Positions 25,604-37,811 of a stretch of DNA of 64,000 nt are shown here, one piece after another. This stretch comes from Coleophoma eucalyptorum. Taxonomy: Eukaryota; Ascomycota; Leotiomycetes; Helotiales; Dermateaceae. The stretch spans positions 1,426,001-1,490,000 of the forward strand of contig JALRME010000003.1 of NCBI GenBank assembly GCA_026120035.1. Direction: 5' to 3'. Position 1 is the first letter of the stretch. Each line of letters starts with the position of its first letter. The notes beneath the pieces were generated by a model, which was not told the DNA's origin, did no database searches, and saw only the letters and a list, made by a program, of their open reading frames with translations. Both the position numbers and the translations under genes were made by a program.

Positions 25604-26929
25604 TCTCCGGATCATTCTTTCGACCGACGGACGTCGGCCGTACCCTGCGCCAGACGAGACCTCCAGCCGTCGCAGGCGTTTGGTATTGTGACAAACACCA
25701 AAGATGCAGATTTCGTCAGTCCAAAGTCTAAAACTTTAAGGTATGCCAAGTCCTCGAGGGTTATCGAGATTCTACGATTGAGTTTAGAAGCAAGTGGAGG
25801 TTAGGTTGCTGATGTGCTTGCATGACGGTTGCGCATGTCACACCGCCAAGTACGAGTACCGACGTTGGTGTTTGGTACCTACATTTATTTATACGTTCTC
25901 CGAAACTAGAGAGACATTTTTGTCATATTTGCGACTTTGATAGACTCGGTGCTACCCTGGCGTTCTGAACGAGACAATACCGCAATTCAAACTTGGCATG
26001 GAACAACCTACAACTGCGCTCGCCTATAGGGCTTCATCTGCCAACATCCATATCTATACCTCACTGTAGAAATTTCCCTATAGCCCCCCTCCTCCCCGGC
26101 ACGACTTATGTTGATTTTAGCGCAATTAAAGAAAACCCGCACCGTCAAAATAGACAAAGCAAATTCGTCCTGAATGATTGGAGGCGCTGCCAATACACGT
26201 GTCAGCAAATCCCTTCAAAGCCGTTCCGTCGGTGTGAGGATTTGGTGCCTTCGGGTATATAGATAAAGGAGGATGCAAGTTATCTTAGTTTCTTCCTCCT
26301 CTGATCCACTTCCTCTCTAGTAATTCCCTAGTCAATGCAGGTACAAGAAAAAAACCCACGTCGGTAAATATCTAGTATACTCTGTAGCTGCTAAGAATCC
26401 CCCCCAAGCTACCGGCGACGGGACATATTTCATTGCCGGGCATCAAGACTCCTGGTGACCGTGCTCGAAGTGATGTCGTGCACTCATGTGTAAAGTTACG
26501 AGAAGTCGTCCTCAACCGTGGGACACCAGAAAGTAAACCACGTACCAGTAGAGCAGAACTAGAAGTCCAGGAAAGTGCTGATCCTACGATATCGCTAGCG
26601 CGAAGACCTGACTCGAAGAGTGACTCCATTCAGAAGATGCAGTATGTGATGGACTGGTTTAAGTAGTTGGGCAGAGAGGCTAGCTGAAGGACCGAATGAC
26701 TCAAGAGGGGAAGTGTCTGCCATGTTCACAAGTACGTACCTACACCAGCCATTAGATTAGGCAAAATTTCTGTCTTTGCTTGCGGAATTCGACTAGTTAC
26801 AAGTGCGAGGGACGTGGAAACTTCAGGTGGTGTGGAGTCTTGTGACATATCGTCTGGACGACGCTCAATCTTTGGATGACTGAACTATGGGAAGTGGATG
26901 GATGTTGTGATACCGAAGGACATATGTAG

Positions 26930-26954
26930 TCATATACATACATACATACATATA
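26930..26954. repeat. (CATA)n microsatellite
   Basis: A run of CATA tetramers with flanking AT dinucleotides. Confidence 0.8.
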
Positions 26955-28474
26955 ACGCAGCCAGAGATTTAGCAATAACTGGAGACTATCCTGTGTATGT
27001 AATAATATCCTTCTCTCAATATGTATTCGCCTAGGAAGTATCTCTCCCCTTGACACTGTAGAATGTGCCTACAAGTGTGTACTTAACATCATTCGACGGG
27101 TTGTCGAATCTCAGAATTTGCAAATGCCTTTTCTTCTCCTTACAAGGTAAGGCAAGGCAAAATACAAGCAATAAAGGTGCCACTGTCACCAACCACTCTA
27201 GTGTTTTCAACTCTAAAACATCCCAAACGTCTGAAGCCTGAAGTCTGAAGCGAGGATCATGACGTGAGTAACGTAGATATTGCACGTTGTAACAACGTTG
27301 GGAGATGATGGCTACATCGACTTCAGAGATCGTGGCTCAGAGCCTTGAACTATCAACGGCATCACATCTACAACCTACTTGTCATCCTCGTTCCTTGACA
27401 CACCTAAACGAGGAAGCATTTGTCAAGCACGGTCAAATATCTCAAAGATTCTCCGTTCTCGTATACCTATATTCACGAGACAATACGAAGAATCTAACTA
27501 CCGATATGCTCGAGAACAGCATGTTCCGCTGCTGAGGTATCGACCAGACATTCCGTTCTATTTGGAACGATTCTATTGAGAACGACGAATTCACAACGAG
27601 CATGATTTTCAAGAAACCTCACAGATCAGGCCTATACACTACCGTTGACTGCATCTACCAACAACATCCTAAGGTGCTCACCCTCCACGGAAAGAAAACG
27701 AATGACCCGAGGATAAGGTAAGATGCGAAAACATACGAGTATGTCAAGAAATCCGAGTGCGTCGGGGTTTGAAGCGCAACCCCAGATCTGCCACTGGGTT
27801 ACTGCTCCCGGGCACTTTATTCATGCTCGTATTAGGTCTTCAAACAGACGACGGCTACGATGATCATTGGATGATCGCCAAACCTGTCAACCTATCGTCC
27901 TGTCAAGCAGTATCAGTCGTCGGAACTTTGCTTATGCCATCAATGAAGCCTCTATTCCCCTCAGAAAATGTAATGCGTAGAAAGGGGCTGAGCAGATCCT
28001 CCAGCTTTGAAAAGACTCGAAACAAGAAATAAGATGAAGTTTATGCAAGTGTACTGCGCTGAAAATAAGAAGTTGAGAACTGGAGGCTTCAGAATTGGTC
28101 TTGTTGAGATCAAGCTCCTAAGAGCATTCATTCTCTTCCTATATTTGTGATACTGTGTATCGTTCATCACTAGCCTATGTATGTATTCAAACAAGAAGGC
28201 TTCGATCTCTTCAAAGATTTTTGTTCGGATTTCTAACCGAGGCAGGCTAATTCGGATCTAAGCTGAATCCGGTAACGCTTCATCAGTTGCAGCTCTGCAA
28301 TCTCAGCCTCAGAAATTCCGCGCGTCAGCCATTCTTCGCGCCATCATTCATATCCTTGATTTGAAGACAGAAAATCTCAAGGGATCAGCGCTTGCCATAT
28401 ACGAATCTCAATATCGATAACCCCTCATATAGCTACCACTTTGTCCGTCGTTACCGCACAATCAGATCTACGCC

Positions 28475-30743
28475 ATGAGCGACTTCAACTATGGCGGGAC
28501 TGACGAGGAGTCGGCTGAGATCAAGAAGCTCAATGCTGAAGTGGTATGTATTTACTCTCTATCTCCATAGCTCTTTATCATCGCTAATTATCGGCCTTTC
28601 AGCTTGAGGACACAGATAACTTTGAGAACTGGGAGAAATTGGTGCGCGCATCAGAGACCCTTGAGGGTGGTCTAAATCGCAATTCGAGTCCACAAGCTAT
28701 CGCAACGACAAGAGACGCATATGATCGCTTCCTTGCCAAGTTTCCTCTTCTATTCGGCTACTGGAAGAAATATGCCGACCTGGAGTTTTCCATTGCAGGT
28801 ACAGAGGCTGCAGAAATGGTAAGAGAAGCAGAGCGCTAGCTTATCAAAGGAGTTACTGACAAGGCTAGGTCTTTGAGAGAGGTGTCGCAAGCATTGCAAC
28901 TTCCGTTGACTTGTGGACGGATTATTGCTCATTCAAAGTTGAGACGAGCCACGACCCTGATGTAATCAGAGAGTAAGTATACTGGATGCTTTCCTTCCCT
29001 TAACATGGCATCTGCAGCGATGCGACCATCATGAACGTGGGATTTAGCCACGGCGATTTTTTTGCCTGGCAGACGGTGAGAAATGCCAACTAGCCACGGT
29101 CGAAATTCTTCTCACGCAACTACTCAGGATCTCTCTTTATGCTGTCAAACACTCGCTCTTCCATCGTATCACTTGCACATATATACACATGTCGGAGTAA
29201 AGAGGGTCTGGGGACTATCAGCTCAAGCACACTTCCTTCCCGTATTTGCCCTTTGCCACCTTTGCCATCCATTTCCCCCACTATTGAGCCTTGCTAACGA
29301 TTTTTGTTAGGCTCTTCGAACGTGGAGCAACATGTGTTGGCTTGGACTTTCTTGCGCATCCCTTTTGGGATAAGTATCTCGAGTTCGAAGATCGATTGGA
29401 GGCGCAGGATAGAATCTTTGCCATTCTTGCTCGCGTTGTAAAGATTCCCATGCATCAGTATGCTCGATACTTTGAACGATTCCGCCAGCTCGCACACCTC
29501 CGACCTATTCAAGAACTCCTCCCTGCTGAAACCCTAGCTCATTTCCGAGCAGAGATTGATGCAGAAAACGCTGCATTCCCTGGTCCAAAGGGCGAGCTTG
29601 AAATCGAACGAGACCTACGAACAAAGATTGACAACTTCCATCTCGAAATATTCTCCCGTACTCAGACCGAGACAACTAAGAGATGGACGTACGAGTCCGA
29701 GATCAAACGTCCATACTTCCACGTTACCGAGCTTGATCAACAGCAGCTAGTTAACTGGCGCAAATATCTTGATTTCGAGGAGTCGGAAGGCGACTATACG
29801 AGATCAGTATTCCTCTATGAGAGATGCTTGGTCACTTGTGCCTTTTATGACGAGTTCTGGTTCCGTTATGTTCGTTGGATGTACGCACAGGAGGGGAAGC
29901 AGGAAGAAGTTCGAAACATCTACCAGAGAGCAAGCACACTCTTCGTCCCAATTAGCAGACCTGGAATTAGGTTGCAATATGCTTATTTCGAGGAGATGTC
30001 AGAGCGTGTCGACGTTGCGAGAGCAATTCACGAGGCCATTCTGGATCGTATGCCAGGCCACGTTGAGACAACCATATCATGGGCCAATCTCGAAAGAAGG
30101 CAAAACGGGCTGGATGCGGCTATCGAGGTCTACAAAGCCCAGATCGATTCAGCTGCAGTGGGCCTTTACGCAAAGGCTGCGTTGGTCGTGGAGTGGGCGA
30201 ACCTTCTCTGGAAGATCCAAGGAACTGTTGATGAGGCTCGCCAAGTTTTCCAGAAAAACCAGCAATGGTACCTTGAGAGCCGACATTTCTGGATCAGATA
30301 TTTCGAATTTGAATTTGCTCAGCCGACAAGTGCTGCAACTGAGGAAGAGCACTACAGCAGGATCAAGAAGATCTATACTGATATGATTCAGAAAAGTCGC
30401 ATGACATTGTCCACGAAAAAGGACATTGCCAACTACTACCTTGTCTATCTTCAGGAGCGAGGTACCAAGGAGGCGATGAAGGAATTCTTGCAAATTGATA
30501 AGGACTTGAATGGGTATGTTTTAATATTGCAGTTCGCTAGACCAATTACTAATTTTCTACAGACCTGTCTCTATTCAACCAGCGATAATCAAGAATGCCG
30601 GCATTAAAGGACTTGAGAATGGCCATGCCGTAGGAGAGCTTGATGAGGCTACCCTCCGGAAGGGCGAGGTCCAGTATAGCACGTATTTCAAGCAGTCTGG
30701 AGAGCTACCGGTGAACGCTCAAGGGCTTGCACAATTCCACTAA
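28475..30743 (+). CDS. PRP39: Pre-mRNA-processing factor Prp39 (U1 snRNP, HAT repeats)
   Basis: Prp39 is a U1 snRNP component needed for 5' splice-site recognition; in fungi it works with Prp42 or as a dimer. Five exons (28475-28543, 28603-28818, 28869-28972, 29311-30513, 30563-30743) give 590 residues, close to the yeast length. HAT repeats run through most of the protein: NFENWEKLV, RFLAKFPLLFGYWKKYADLE, VDLWTDYCSFK, FWDKYLEFEDRLEAQDR, WRKYLDFEESEGDYTR, YERCLVTCAFYDEFWFRY, ISWANLERRQNG, HFWIRYFEFEFA and more. The third intron is 338 bp, far longer than the other three (49-59 bp). The start is set by MSDFNYGGTDEES, which runs in frame into the first HAT block. Confidence 0.93.
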
Positions 30744-31745
30744 TTTGTACATGACCTGGGGCGTTTCTCCTTCCATTTTCGATATCCTAATCCGGTTCGG
30801 GCCGTAAGCACAAAGAGCTACAGGAAGGGTAGCAGGCGTATGACAGTGAGAGGATCTTTTAGCGCAGACTTCGACGGTTTTCGCTGTGTAGCGCAACACA
30901 ATACTGTATTTAGTGCTACCAGAACAGCTTAAAGCTTTGGGACGTAGCATATCCCGTTTGTTCAAAGGCCGAATGGGGCTGAAAAATTACATGACTCCTT
31001 CTAGTAATGTCCCAGAATGGTATCAAACCGCTAATGGTGACTTCGAAACTAAAAAGTCGTATCCTTAAGACTAGGGTTCTCTGTCGTCTCCGTACGGCAG
31101 CTCCCCACGGCAGGTGGGGAACGGCCAGTGGTCCAATGAGACGATTGATAATGGCAACCAAATCCAAACACCAAGATACAGTCACGCCTGAGAGCCTTAT
31201 AAAAAGCTCTTTCTGGCCGAAGATACACATTGACTTCAAATGGGCTCATGCGCCTTTCAGCCTCGCTCCAGAAGATCTGTAATCGTTCAGAATCTAGAGC
31301 TTGCGAGTGAATAATCGGGTGATGGTAATAGGCGTCTAAAATGATTCGGGTTACAAATACGAATCACGGTCCAGAACGCGACTCGTCTGCTTTGTATGAG
31401 GTTTACGCTGATTGGCCTGTGAGGCGGACAAGCGACAGATATCGAACAGGTCGATCCACTTTTTGCCTGATCCCCAGTTGGAGTGGTCTGTGCCAGTTGC
31501 CGAAGAGTGGGCACAGGGCCGGTACGGTAACATTCGTACCAACGGATTATCTTGAAGTTGATGCGTGTTCCTCCTTCCATCCCTTCTCTCTTTCTTTCTC
31601 TCCTTTGTACCAATCTCATCTGTCCTCAAGCTCAAGTTGAACCTTGAATTGCTGCGGAAAACCCGTTTTCTTATAATCTTCCCAAGCTCTATAGCCCTCT
31701 CCTTCTAGTCTTTCTAGCCGATCGATTGCGATCCCTCTTATCACA
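30744..31745. other. Intergenic region PRP39 / CCP1
   Basis: It holds the PRP39 3' end and the CCP1 promoter. A pyrimidine-rich stretch lies at about 31570-31620 and again just before the CCP1 start. No coding signal. Confidence 0.55.
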
Positions 31746-32980
31746 ATGGCCTCTGCTTCAAGAACCTTCGCCCGCGTGGCACTGAAGTCAACACCTGCCA
31801 CCTCTGCCTTCAAGACGGCCAGCCGCAACAGCGCATTCGCATCTGCTCGACAGACTTTCCGCCAACAATCCCGCCGCGCATATTCATCCGAGCCTACTCC
31901 CACTAAGTCTTCTTCCGGGCTCTACGTCGGTGTTGGAGCTCTCGCTCTCGCTGGTGCCGGCTACTACTTCTATAGCGCTGGCAACGGATCTCTTCTCTCT
32001 GGATCTGCCTCTGAAACCAAGGGCCTCAAGACTCCAACTTTCGAGGACTACCAGAAGGTTTACAACGAGATTGCTGCGAGACTCGAGGAGAAGGATGACT
32101 ACGATGACGGAAGCTATGGCCCAGTCTTGGTCCGATTGGCCTGGCACGCAAGTGGTACCTATGATAAGGAGACCGGTACTGGTGGATCCAATGGTGCTAC
32201 CATGAGATTCTCGCCTGAGGGAGACCACGGTGCCAATGCTGGTTTGAAGGCTGCCAGAGACTTTATGGAGCCAATCAAGCGTATGTGGGTTGATTCCGTT
32301 GTTTATCGTGATTGCTAATATTTTTTGGCTTGCAGAGAAGTTCCCATGGATCACTTACTCTGATCTCTGGATTCTCGGAGGTGTTGCTGCCATTCAAGAG
32401 ATGCAAGGCCCAGCCATCCCATACCGACCTGGTCGACAAGACAAGGACATGGCTGCTTGCACACCTGATGGACGTCTCCCAGATGCTACCCAGGGACAGG
32501 ACCACTTGCGCAACATCTTCTACCGAATGGGATTCAATGACCAGGAGATTGTCGCTTTGAGCGGTGCTCACGCCTTGGGCCGTTGCCACACTGACCGATC
32601 TGGTTTTTCTGGGCCATGGACTTTCTCCCCAACCGTTGTCACCAACGAGTACTACAAGCTTTTGTTGAACGAGAAGTGGAACTGGAAGAAGTGGAATGGT
32701 CCCAAGCAAGTAAGTGACGATGCGAAGGCTTTAGCGACGACGCCCGTGCTAACAATCCGAACAGCTGGAGGACAAGACCACCAAGACCCTTATGATGTTG
32801 CCAACCGACATGGCTTTGATCCAAGACAAGGCCTTCAAGCCATGGGTTGACAAGTACGCCAAGGACGAGTCACTCTTCTTCAAGGACTTTAGCAACGTCG
32901 TCGTTAAGCTTTTCGAGCTTGGTGTCCCATTCGAGGAAACCACCAAGCAAGCGCCAATGATCTTCAAGCCAACCGCATAA
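31746..32980 (+). CDS. CCP1: Cytochrome c peroxidase, mitochondrial
   Basis: This class I haem peroxidase reduces hydrogen peroxide with electrons from cytochrome c in the mitochondrial intermembrane space. Three exons (31746-32280, 32336-32709, 32765-32980) give 374 residues. Residues 1-47 form an Arg/Ser/Ala-rich presequence ending near RRAYSSE, followed by a hydrophobic sorting segment ([18 protein letters not shown]), the usual bipartite signal. The mature enzyme has the distal site [12 protein letters not shown] (Arg, Trp, His), the proximal [12 protein letters not shown], and GPWTFSP with the radical-site Trp. The two introns have ordinary borders and frames close. All catalytic residues are present. 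Confidence 0.96.
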
Positions 32981-34153
32981 ATGTGATTTAATCCTAGAGT
33001 TGGGATGAGACAAAAATAAGCCCAGATACCCGTAGAATGAGATCGCCCTAGAAAGATGTTAAGACGAATAGACCGGCCAAGCAGTTTAGAGAAGATCGAT
33101 AGAAGAGATGTTCACTAGACGCTAGGGGCTAGAGTAGAGTAGAGTAGATTTTAGTTGTTCTTTGCCTGCTGTCGACTGCTTGCTCTTTTTCGTGTTCGTT
33201 TGTTCGTGCATTGCACGATGGTTAGGGGTTGTAGGATTGGGGCAACAGATGGTTGGGTGGAAGGTGTCGGCCTTCTCGCCTAGCTAGAGATGGAAGCACT
33301 GGATCTCATAGCCGTTTTGCTTTATCTGTAATATAGATGGCGAGTCTGAAATAAAAACAAGGAACCATGTATGCTCAAGTATTTGGCCATGGTGCACATA
33401 TGTGTCTGGTATGTATAGTCAAGAACTACCAGTGTATGAGAGAGTAACACCCATTGAGCTGACGAGGAGTTGCAAAAGAGGAGAGAGGGGGAGGAGAATG
33501 CAGAGGTTGAAATATAGAAACCCATCAATACGGCACCATGCCCCTTTCAAACACCAATGGCTGAGCCCTCCATCGAATATTTGCCTAGGCCTAATCATGT
33601 CGGACCAAACCAAATTGCAGAAACCTCTAACCCGGGGTAAAACCTCGCGTAGCGGGAAGTCCTTGAAGCATACTGTACCTCTTTACCCCGCATCCATTCT
33701 TCATGCTGCAAGCTACGTCTCGCCCTTCAACGTCACGTCCTTGAAGGCCTCTATGTTGATCTAGCCTTGATTATCCATCCAATCCCTTTCTTTTCCCACT
33801 TATAGCTGGGGCTTTTCGTCGGCGTCGGCTGGAAGTGTACGGTCTCGTCTGGTCTGGTACCTGATACGTTGGAGCTATTAACCTTGGCTACCACCATATT
33901 ATTTTCATCCCCGAGGACTAATTGTACTGTACCGATAGCAATTGTCGTCAAATCGGGATCCGCATTTGGGGCCATCATCTTCCGTCCCCACCTCACCACG
34001 CTCGATCCATTCTCAAGCTGAGCATTCCACTCTCTCCTCTCCTCTACCCCTGGCGTCAGCGATCTCGGAGAATTTCACTGGGCCCCTCACAACCAACCAC
34101 TGCTATCCCCCAAAAAGCCAGGGGGCAAAAGACCTAGATTATATATAAAAACC
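32981..34153. other. Intergenic region CCP1 / CMD-family gene
   Basis: It holds the CCP1 3' region and the next promoter. Several 65-120 codon ORFs on both strands lack motifs. A TATA-like run lies at its right edge. Confidence 0.5.
34140..34150 (+). promoter_or_regulatory. TATA-like run 3 bases before an ATG
   Basis: TATATATAAAA ends three bases before the first ATG of the CMD-family frame. A working TATA box here would place transcription starts inside the annotated coding region. Confidence 0.45.
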
Positions 34154-35273
34154 ATGTCCTCATCCGCTGCCCCGCCCAACCCAATCCCCCTCCGCAGCTC
34201 CTCGGCCCGTAATAGTATAATAGGCCAGGGACAAGCACCGCGATCAGGACCCGGCCATAAAGCCACGGCTTCCACTGCTTCCATCCCGCCGCCATTATCA
34301 GCCATCTCATCGTCGTTCCCGGAGAAGATCTCTTCTATTCCTTCTCCTCCGTACCAGGAAACTGCCACACCCACCACGGGGGGTTTTATTCCTGCAGGCA
34401 ATCCTCGTGCTGCTGAAATGGAGGGCCATGCTAAGGGGAAGGAGGTGGAGACGAGTTTGAGTGAGAATAACATGGATGAGGATATTCACCGCACCATCTA
34501 TGAGAGAGGCTTGGAGATGCGGAAGAAGGTGGTTGGGGAGGATTACGTGGCGAGGAGCTTGGAGAACTCGCAGGGAGATTTTATGAGGCCGCTGGTTCAG
34601 TATGCCACTGTGAGTTCTTTTTTTCTCTCTTATTCCTTCGCTTGAATTTCGAGGGCTTTTTCAGGTTCCTGTTTAGGGGGAAGTTTTGAGAAGAAGGGTA
34701 TTGTCCTGGGTATGATTGTATGCAAAGGACTTCTTGCCCCAACTTAATGACGCAGGAATAAGCCCCAGCCAAATTCCCTCCCTCCTTTTCCCTCTTACCG
34801 CACAAAGTACAGACAGAAACAGTAATACAATCCAGCTACCCGGCACAAACCCCCCACAGAATCAACTAACTCTTCCTCTCACAACCACAGGAAGCAGCAT
34901 GGGGTACAATCTGGACTCGGCCCGGTTTGGAGCTTAAGACGCGCAGCCTCCTCAATCTTGTCATGCTGACAGCATTGGGGAAGTGGATAGAGCTGGGCAC
35001 GCATGTGCGTGGAGCGGTGCGGAATGGTTGTTCAGAGCTGGAGATCCGCGAGGCTCTTTTGCAAGCTACGTATGTTCTTTCTTTGCCTTTTGAATGCTTT
35101 GGCGCTAGTTGGCTGTGTGCGTAATAGGGTAGCATGAAATGGAGTGAGGTGGCCAAGAGAGATTCAATGCTAACATGACATCCAGCGCTTATTGTGGTAT
35201 GCCAGCTGGCATGGAATCCTTCCGTGTTGCTGATCGGGTCTTGACTGAGATGAAGGCGAAGGGAGAGATGTAG
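34154..35273 (+). CDS. Carboxymuconolactone decarboxylase (CMD)-family protein
   Basis: Three exons (34154-34609, 34891-35069, 35186-35273) give 240 residues. Residues 1-105 are Ser/Pro/Ala-rich and look disordered. The CMD fold begins at about 106 (MDEDIHRTIYERGLEMRKKVVGEDY), continues WGTIWTRPGLELKTRSLLNL and ALGKWIELGTHVRGAVRNGCSELEIREAL, and ends QATAYCGMPAGMESFRVADRVL. This resembles the gamma-carboxymuconolactone decarboxylase subfamily rather than AhpD: no CxxC is present. The substrate is unknown; fungal members may act in aromatic catabolism or elsewhere. The N-terminal extension is unusual and the TATA run at the ATG suggests that translation may start at an internal Met (34418 or 34472). 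Confidence 0.82.
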
Positions 35274-36383
35274 GGAAGAAGATGGGATTGAAGCTTAAGA
35301 ACCAAAGGGAAAAAAATAATGAAAGAAGTTATAATGAAATTGAAATGGTTAAATGAAAAATGGAAAAGAAAGAAAAAAAAAACTTCGCGGGTTAGGTGCT
35401 TTGGAATTTTGTTTGGGATTAATGTAATATGGAATTGCCACTTCCTAGATAAACAAACAGAAATATAGAAAGATTGGTGAATGGGTACTTGCAATCTATA
35501 TCAATGGAATATTCCAAATCCTTCAGCCTCTGGGGATCGTCAGCTTGTGTGCATCTCAGCTCAAAGATAATACCCGACTAATATGCATCTAGGCAGGTAG
35601 AAAAGTAGTCCATATGCATCCAGTCACCGACTTTTGCCTCTGCAAGATAGACTTATCCTTCTATATATATACTCGGCATCAGAGGAAGCAGGAGAGAGCA
35701 GATATAAAAAGAATCAAGACCAGCGCCATAGATGTAGGTAAACATCTTCGAGAGAAAAGTTTAGCGAGAAGCGAAAATCAACCTCCCTCGCCCCTCCTCC
35801 TCCTCCTCCCCTTCTGATTTCCATATACCCTATTGAGTCACTGTCAACTGCATCCTCTATAGGAACCACCAAATCCAAAAGAGAGAAAGAAATGGAAAAG
35901 AAGAAGGGGGATGAGGAAAGAGGGAGGGATTTGTAGTTCAGCGGTTGTTAAGGAGGTAAAGTAAGTTCTGTTGTAGTAGGAGGTATTATGTTTCTGATGA
36001 GGATAAGAATTCTAAGGAGATCAAAGTCTTTCGCATGTATTCCAGATGTAGCGGCTCTAAGACTCGGCTTTATTTCACTGATGGTAACCGGCATTGGCTA
36101 TTAGACTCCAGGGTGTTACGAAGCCTTTTAGACATATGCAAATCTGATTTAGGAGCAGTGACAAATTTAAGAAAGTGAATCATAGAGAGTCCACAGCGAA
36201 GATGGTTGGGTATGAAGAGAAACTATGCATAGGTATGTACTCATCGAACCCTAAAATATACACAGCAGCCACCAACAAGAAAAGGAAATGCCAGCGTTGT
36301 TTTCGTTTCCCGAAGAAGTAATACTTTAGTCAAGCAAACCCAAGTCCTCATTTTATTACCGGTTTTCCTCCTTATATTCCATG
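35274..36383. other. Convergent intergenic region CMD / lipase
   Basis: It holds two 3' ends. A-rich stretches occur at about 35300-35390 and purine-rich sequence at 35880-35940. No coding signal. Confidence 0.55.
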
Positions 36384-37811
36384 TTACAATTCCTCGGTCC
36401 CCTTCCCCTGGGACAATTCCATATTGATATCAGTAAAGTTATATTGGCCACGGCCCCAATCCCAAGGATCACCACCTGCTACACAGAGACCAAGCCGCCA
36501 AAAATAATCGCGGTGGGCGAAAAAGAGTTGCCACATCTTATAGCGAGCGGGGATAGGGACGCCCCATCGCTTCCCTAGCTGCCGGGCTTCGATAGGTTCA
36601 TCTTGGACTTCTGCTTTTGCTGCTTCCTCAATCTCTTCATGTATAGCGATGTCAGTGGCTTTATCCACAGACTCAAACCATGCCTCGTCCACTTCCGCGC
36701 TTGCAATGCAGTTTACATCCTCATCGCCAAAGCAGAGTCGGACGTCCGCTGGTGTTGGGGATAATGCGGCTTTGGAAATGTACACTTCGCCTGCATGGGC
36801 TCGGTATCCCCATTCTTGTAGTGGGAGAAGTGGTACTGGATCATCAACGTGGGTAACACGTCTGTATCTCTCTCCGCTGCCATCATTGCTCTGGCTGTTG
36901 AGAGCGAATACAGAATCAATGTAATCTCTAAATGGTGCGTTCCCAACACGTGGTTCGCCGAAAGTTGTGACTGTAGGTTTCCAGCCAACCCCATTAGCCT
37001 CGAGCCCAGCCAGTGCAGCAACAGCACCCCCTAAGGAATGCCCTACAAAATGTAGATCATAGTCTGGATGATTTTGCTTCATAAGGTACAGGTGAGGAAG
37101 AATAACCGAGCGTGTATTCTGCCAGCTGGTCCAAAACCCTGAATGTACCGTGCAGTTCTCACACTTTCGGGATCGTTCATCTCGAACTCTTGCAGCGCGA
37201 CTTTCTTTCTGAGCTTGCAGTCTTTCGGTCTGAAGCACATTGCGTTGCTGTGCACTTAAAAACCCGGGTCTGGGTATCCAATCCCAGAAATGTCGATGTT
37301 TTTTGCTAATGCCTCCACCATCTGGTATGCTCGTGGTTGAATTGTCTGGCTCTTCTGGATATGGTACATATTCTTGAGGAACAGTGCTGAGGTCGACAAT
37401 CGTGTTTGCGATACTGTATGTGCCTCTGAAAGCGACAATAATCCTGCCTTTCCCCTGCTTTATACCACCCAGCCCAGCTGATTTCTTTCCATGATCCAGC
37501 ACCACATACCCGCAAGAATCGGACATCAATGGGCCCGTATTGAAGGTTGTGACGAGTTCGAAACCTGGGAAATCATCACAGCGACTTGCGCACTGGAATG
37601 GCTTTGAAATGCCCGTAGTGCCTACGCAGTAGGAGATATCAACTATGCGTGCAAGCTCCTCGAGCTCGCCAAAGAGTGGGAGTGATATGTTCGCATCCTG
37701 GAAGATGGTGGGATTGCTGAGGGTATGCTGAGAAGGCGGAGAAGCACCGCTTAGGTTGATGCCACTGATGGCGAGGAGAATTAGGGATGCGAAGATGCTT
37801 GTGGAGCGCAT
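36384..37811 (-). CDS. Secreted class 3 lipase
   Basis: This is a single-exon gene of 475 residues. Residues 1-23 form a signal peptide (SIFASLILLAISGINLSGAS). The alpha/beta-hydrolase core follows: ARIVDISYCVG, IIVAFRGTYS, the nucleophile elbow FVGHSLGGA with Ser near residue 258, TFGEPRVGN, RRVTHVDDPVP with the acid Asp, and a late FAHRDYFWRLGLC as the likely catalytic His near 433. Cysteines pair as in secreted lipases. Two features are unusual: a charged insert of about 60 residues before CTVHSGFW (roughly 155-215) and an acidic insert before the catalytic His (about 385-410). It probably hydrolyses extracellular acylglycerols or related esters. Confidence 0.9.
   Translation of the reverse strand: MRSTSIFASLILLAISGINLSGASPPSQHTLSNPTIFQDANISLPLFGELEELARIVDISYCVGTTGISKPFQCASRCDDFPGFELVTTFNTGPLMSDSCGYVVLDHGKKSAGLGGIKQGKGRIIVAFRGTYSIANTIVDLSTVPQEYVPYPEEPDNSTTSIPDGGGISKKHRHFWDWIPRPGFLSAQQRNVLQTERLQAQKESRAARVRDERSRKCENCTVHSGFWTSWQNTRSVILPHLYLMKQNHPDYDLHFVGHSLGGAVAALAGLEANGVGWKPTVTTFGEPRVGNAPFRDYIDSVFALNSQSNDGSGERYRRVTHVDDPVPLLPLQEWGYRAHAGEVYISKAALSPTPADVRLCFGDEDVNCIASAEVDEAWFESVDKATDIAIHEEIEEAAKAEVQDEPIEARQLGKRWGVPIPARYKMWQLFFAHRDYFWRLGLCVAGGDPWDWGRGQYNFTDINMELSQGKGTEEL

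Larger units (their letters stand above)
23665..28474. other. 4.8-kb stretch with no convincing gene
   Basis: It lies between two divergently transcribed genes. It holds microsatellites, a G-run, a G-rich tandem tract and a heptamer repeat, listed separately. Many ORFs of 60-110 codons occur in all frames, none with a recognisable domain, signal peptide or splice-supported extension. It may be a long promoter, a non-coding RNA locus, or hold a small gene I cannot see. Confidence 0.5.

Noticed and set aside
24902..25691. Chain of plus-strand ORFs of 63-98 codons
   Set aside because: Proline/serine-rich translations of pyrimidine-rich DNA; overlapping in several frames without conserved-looking sequence.
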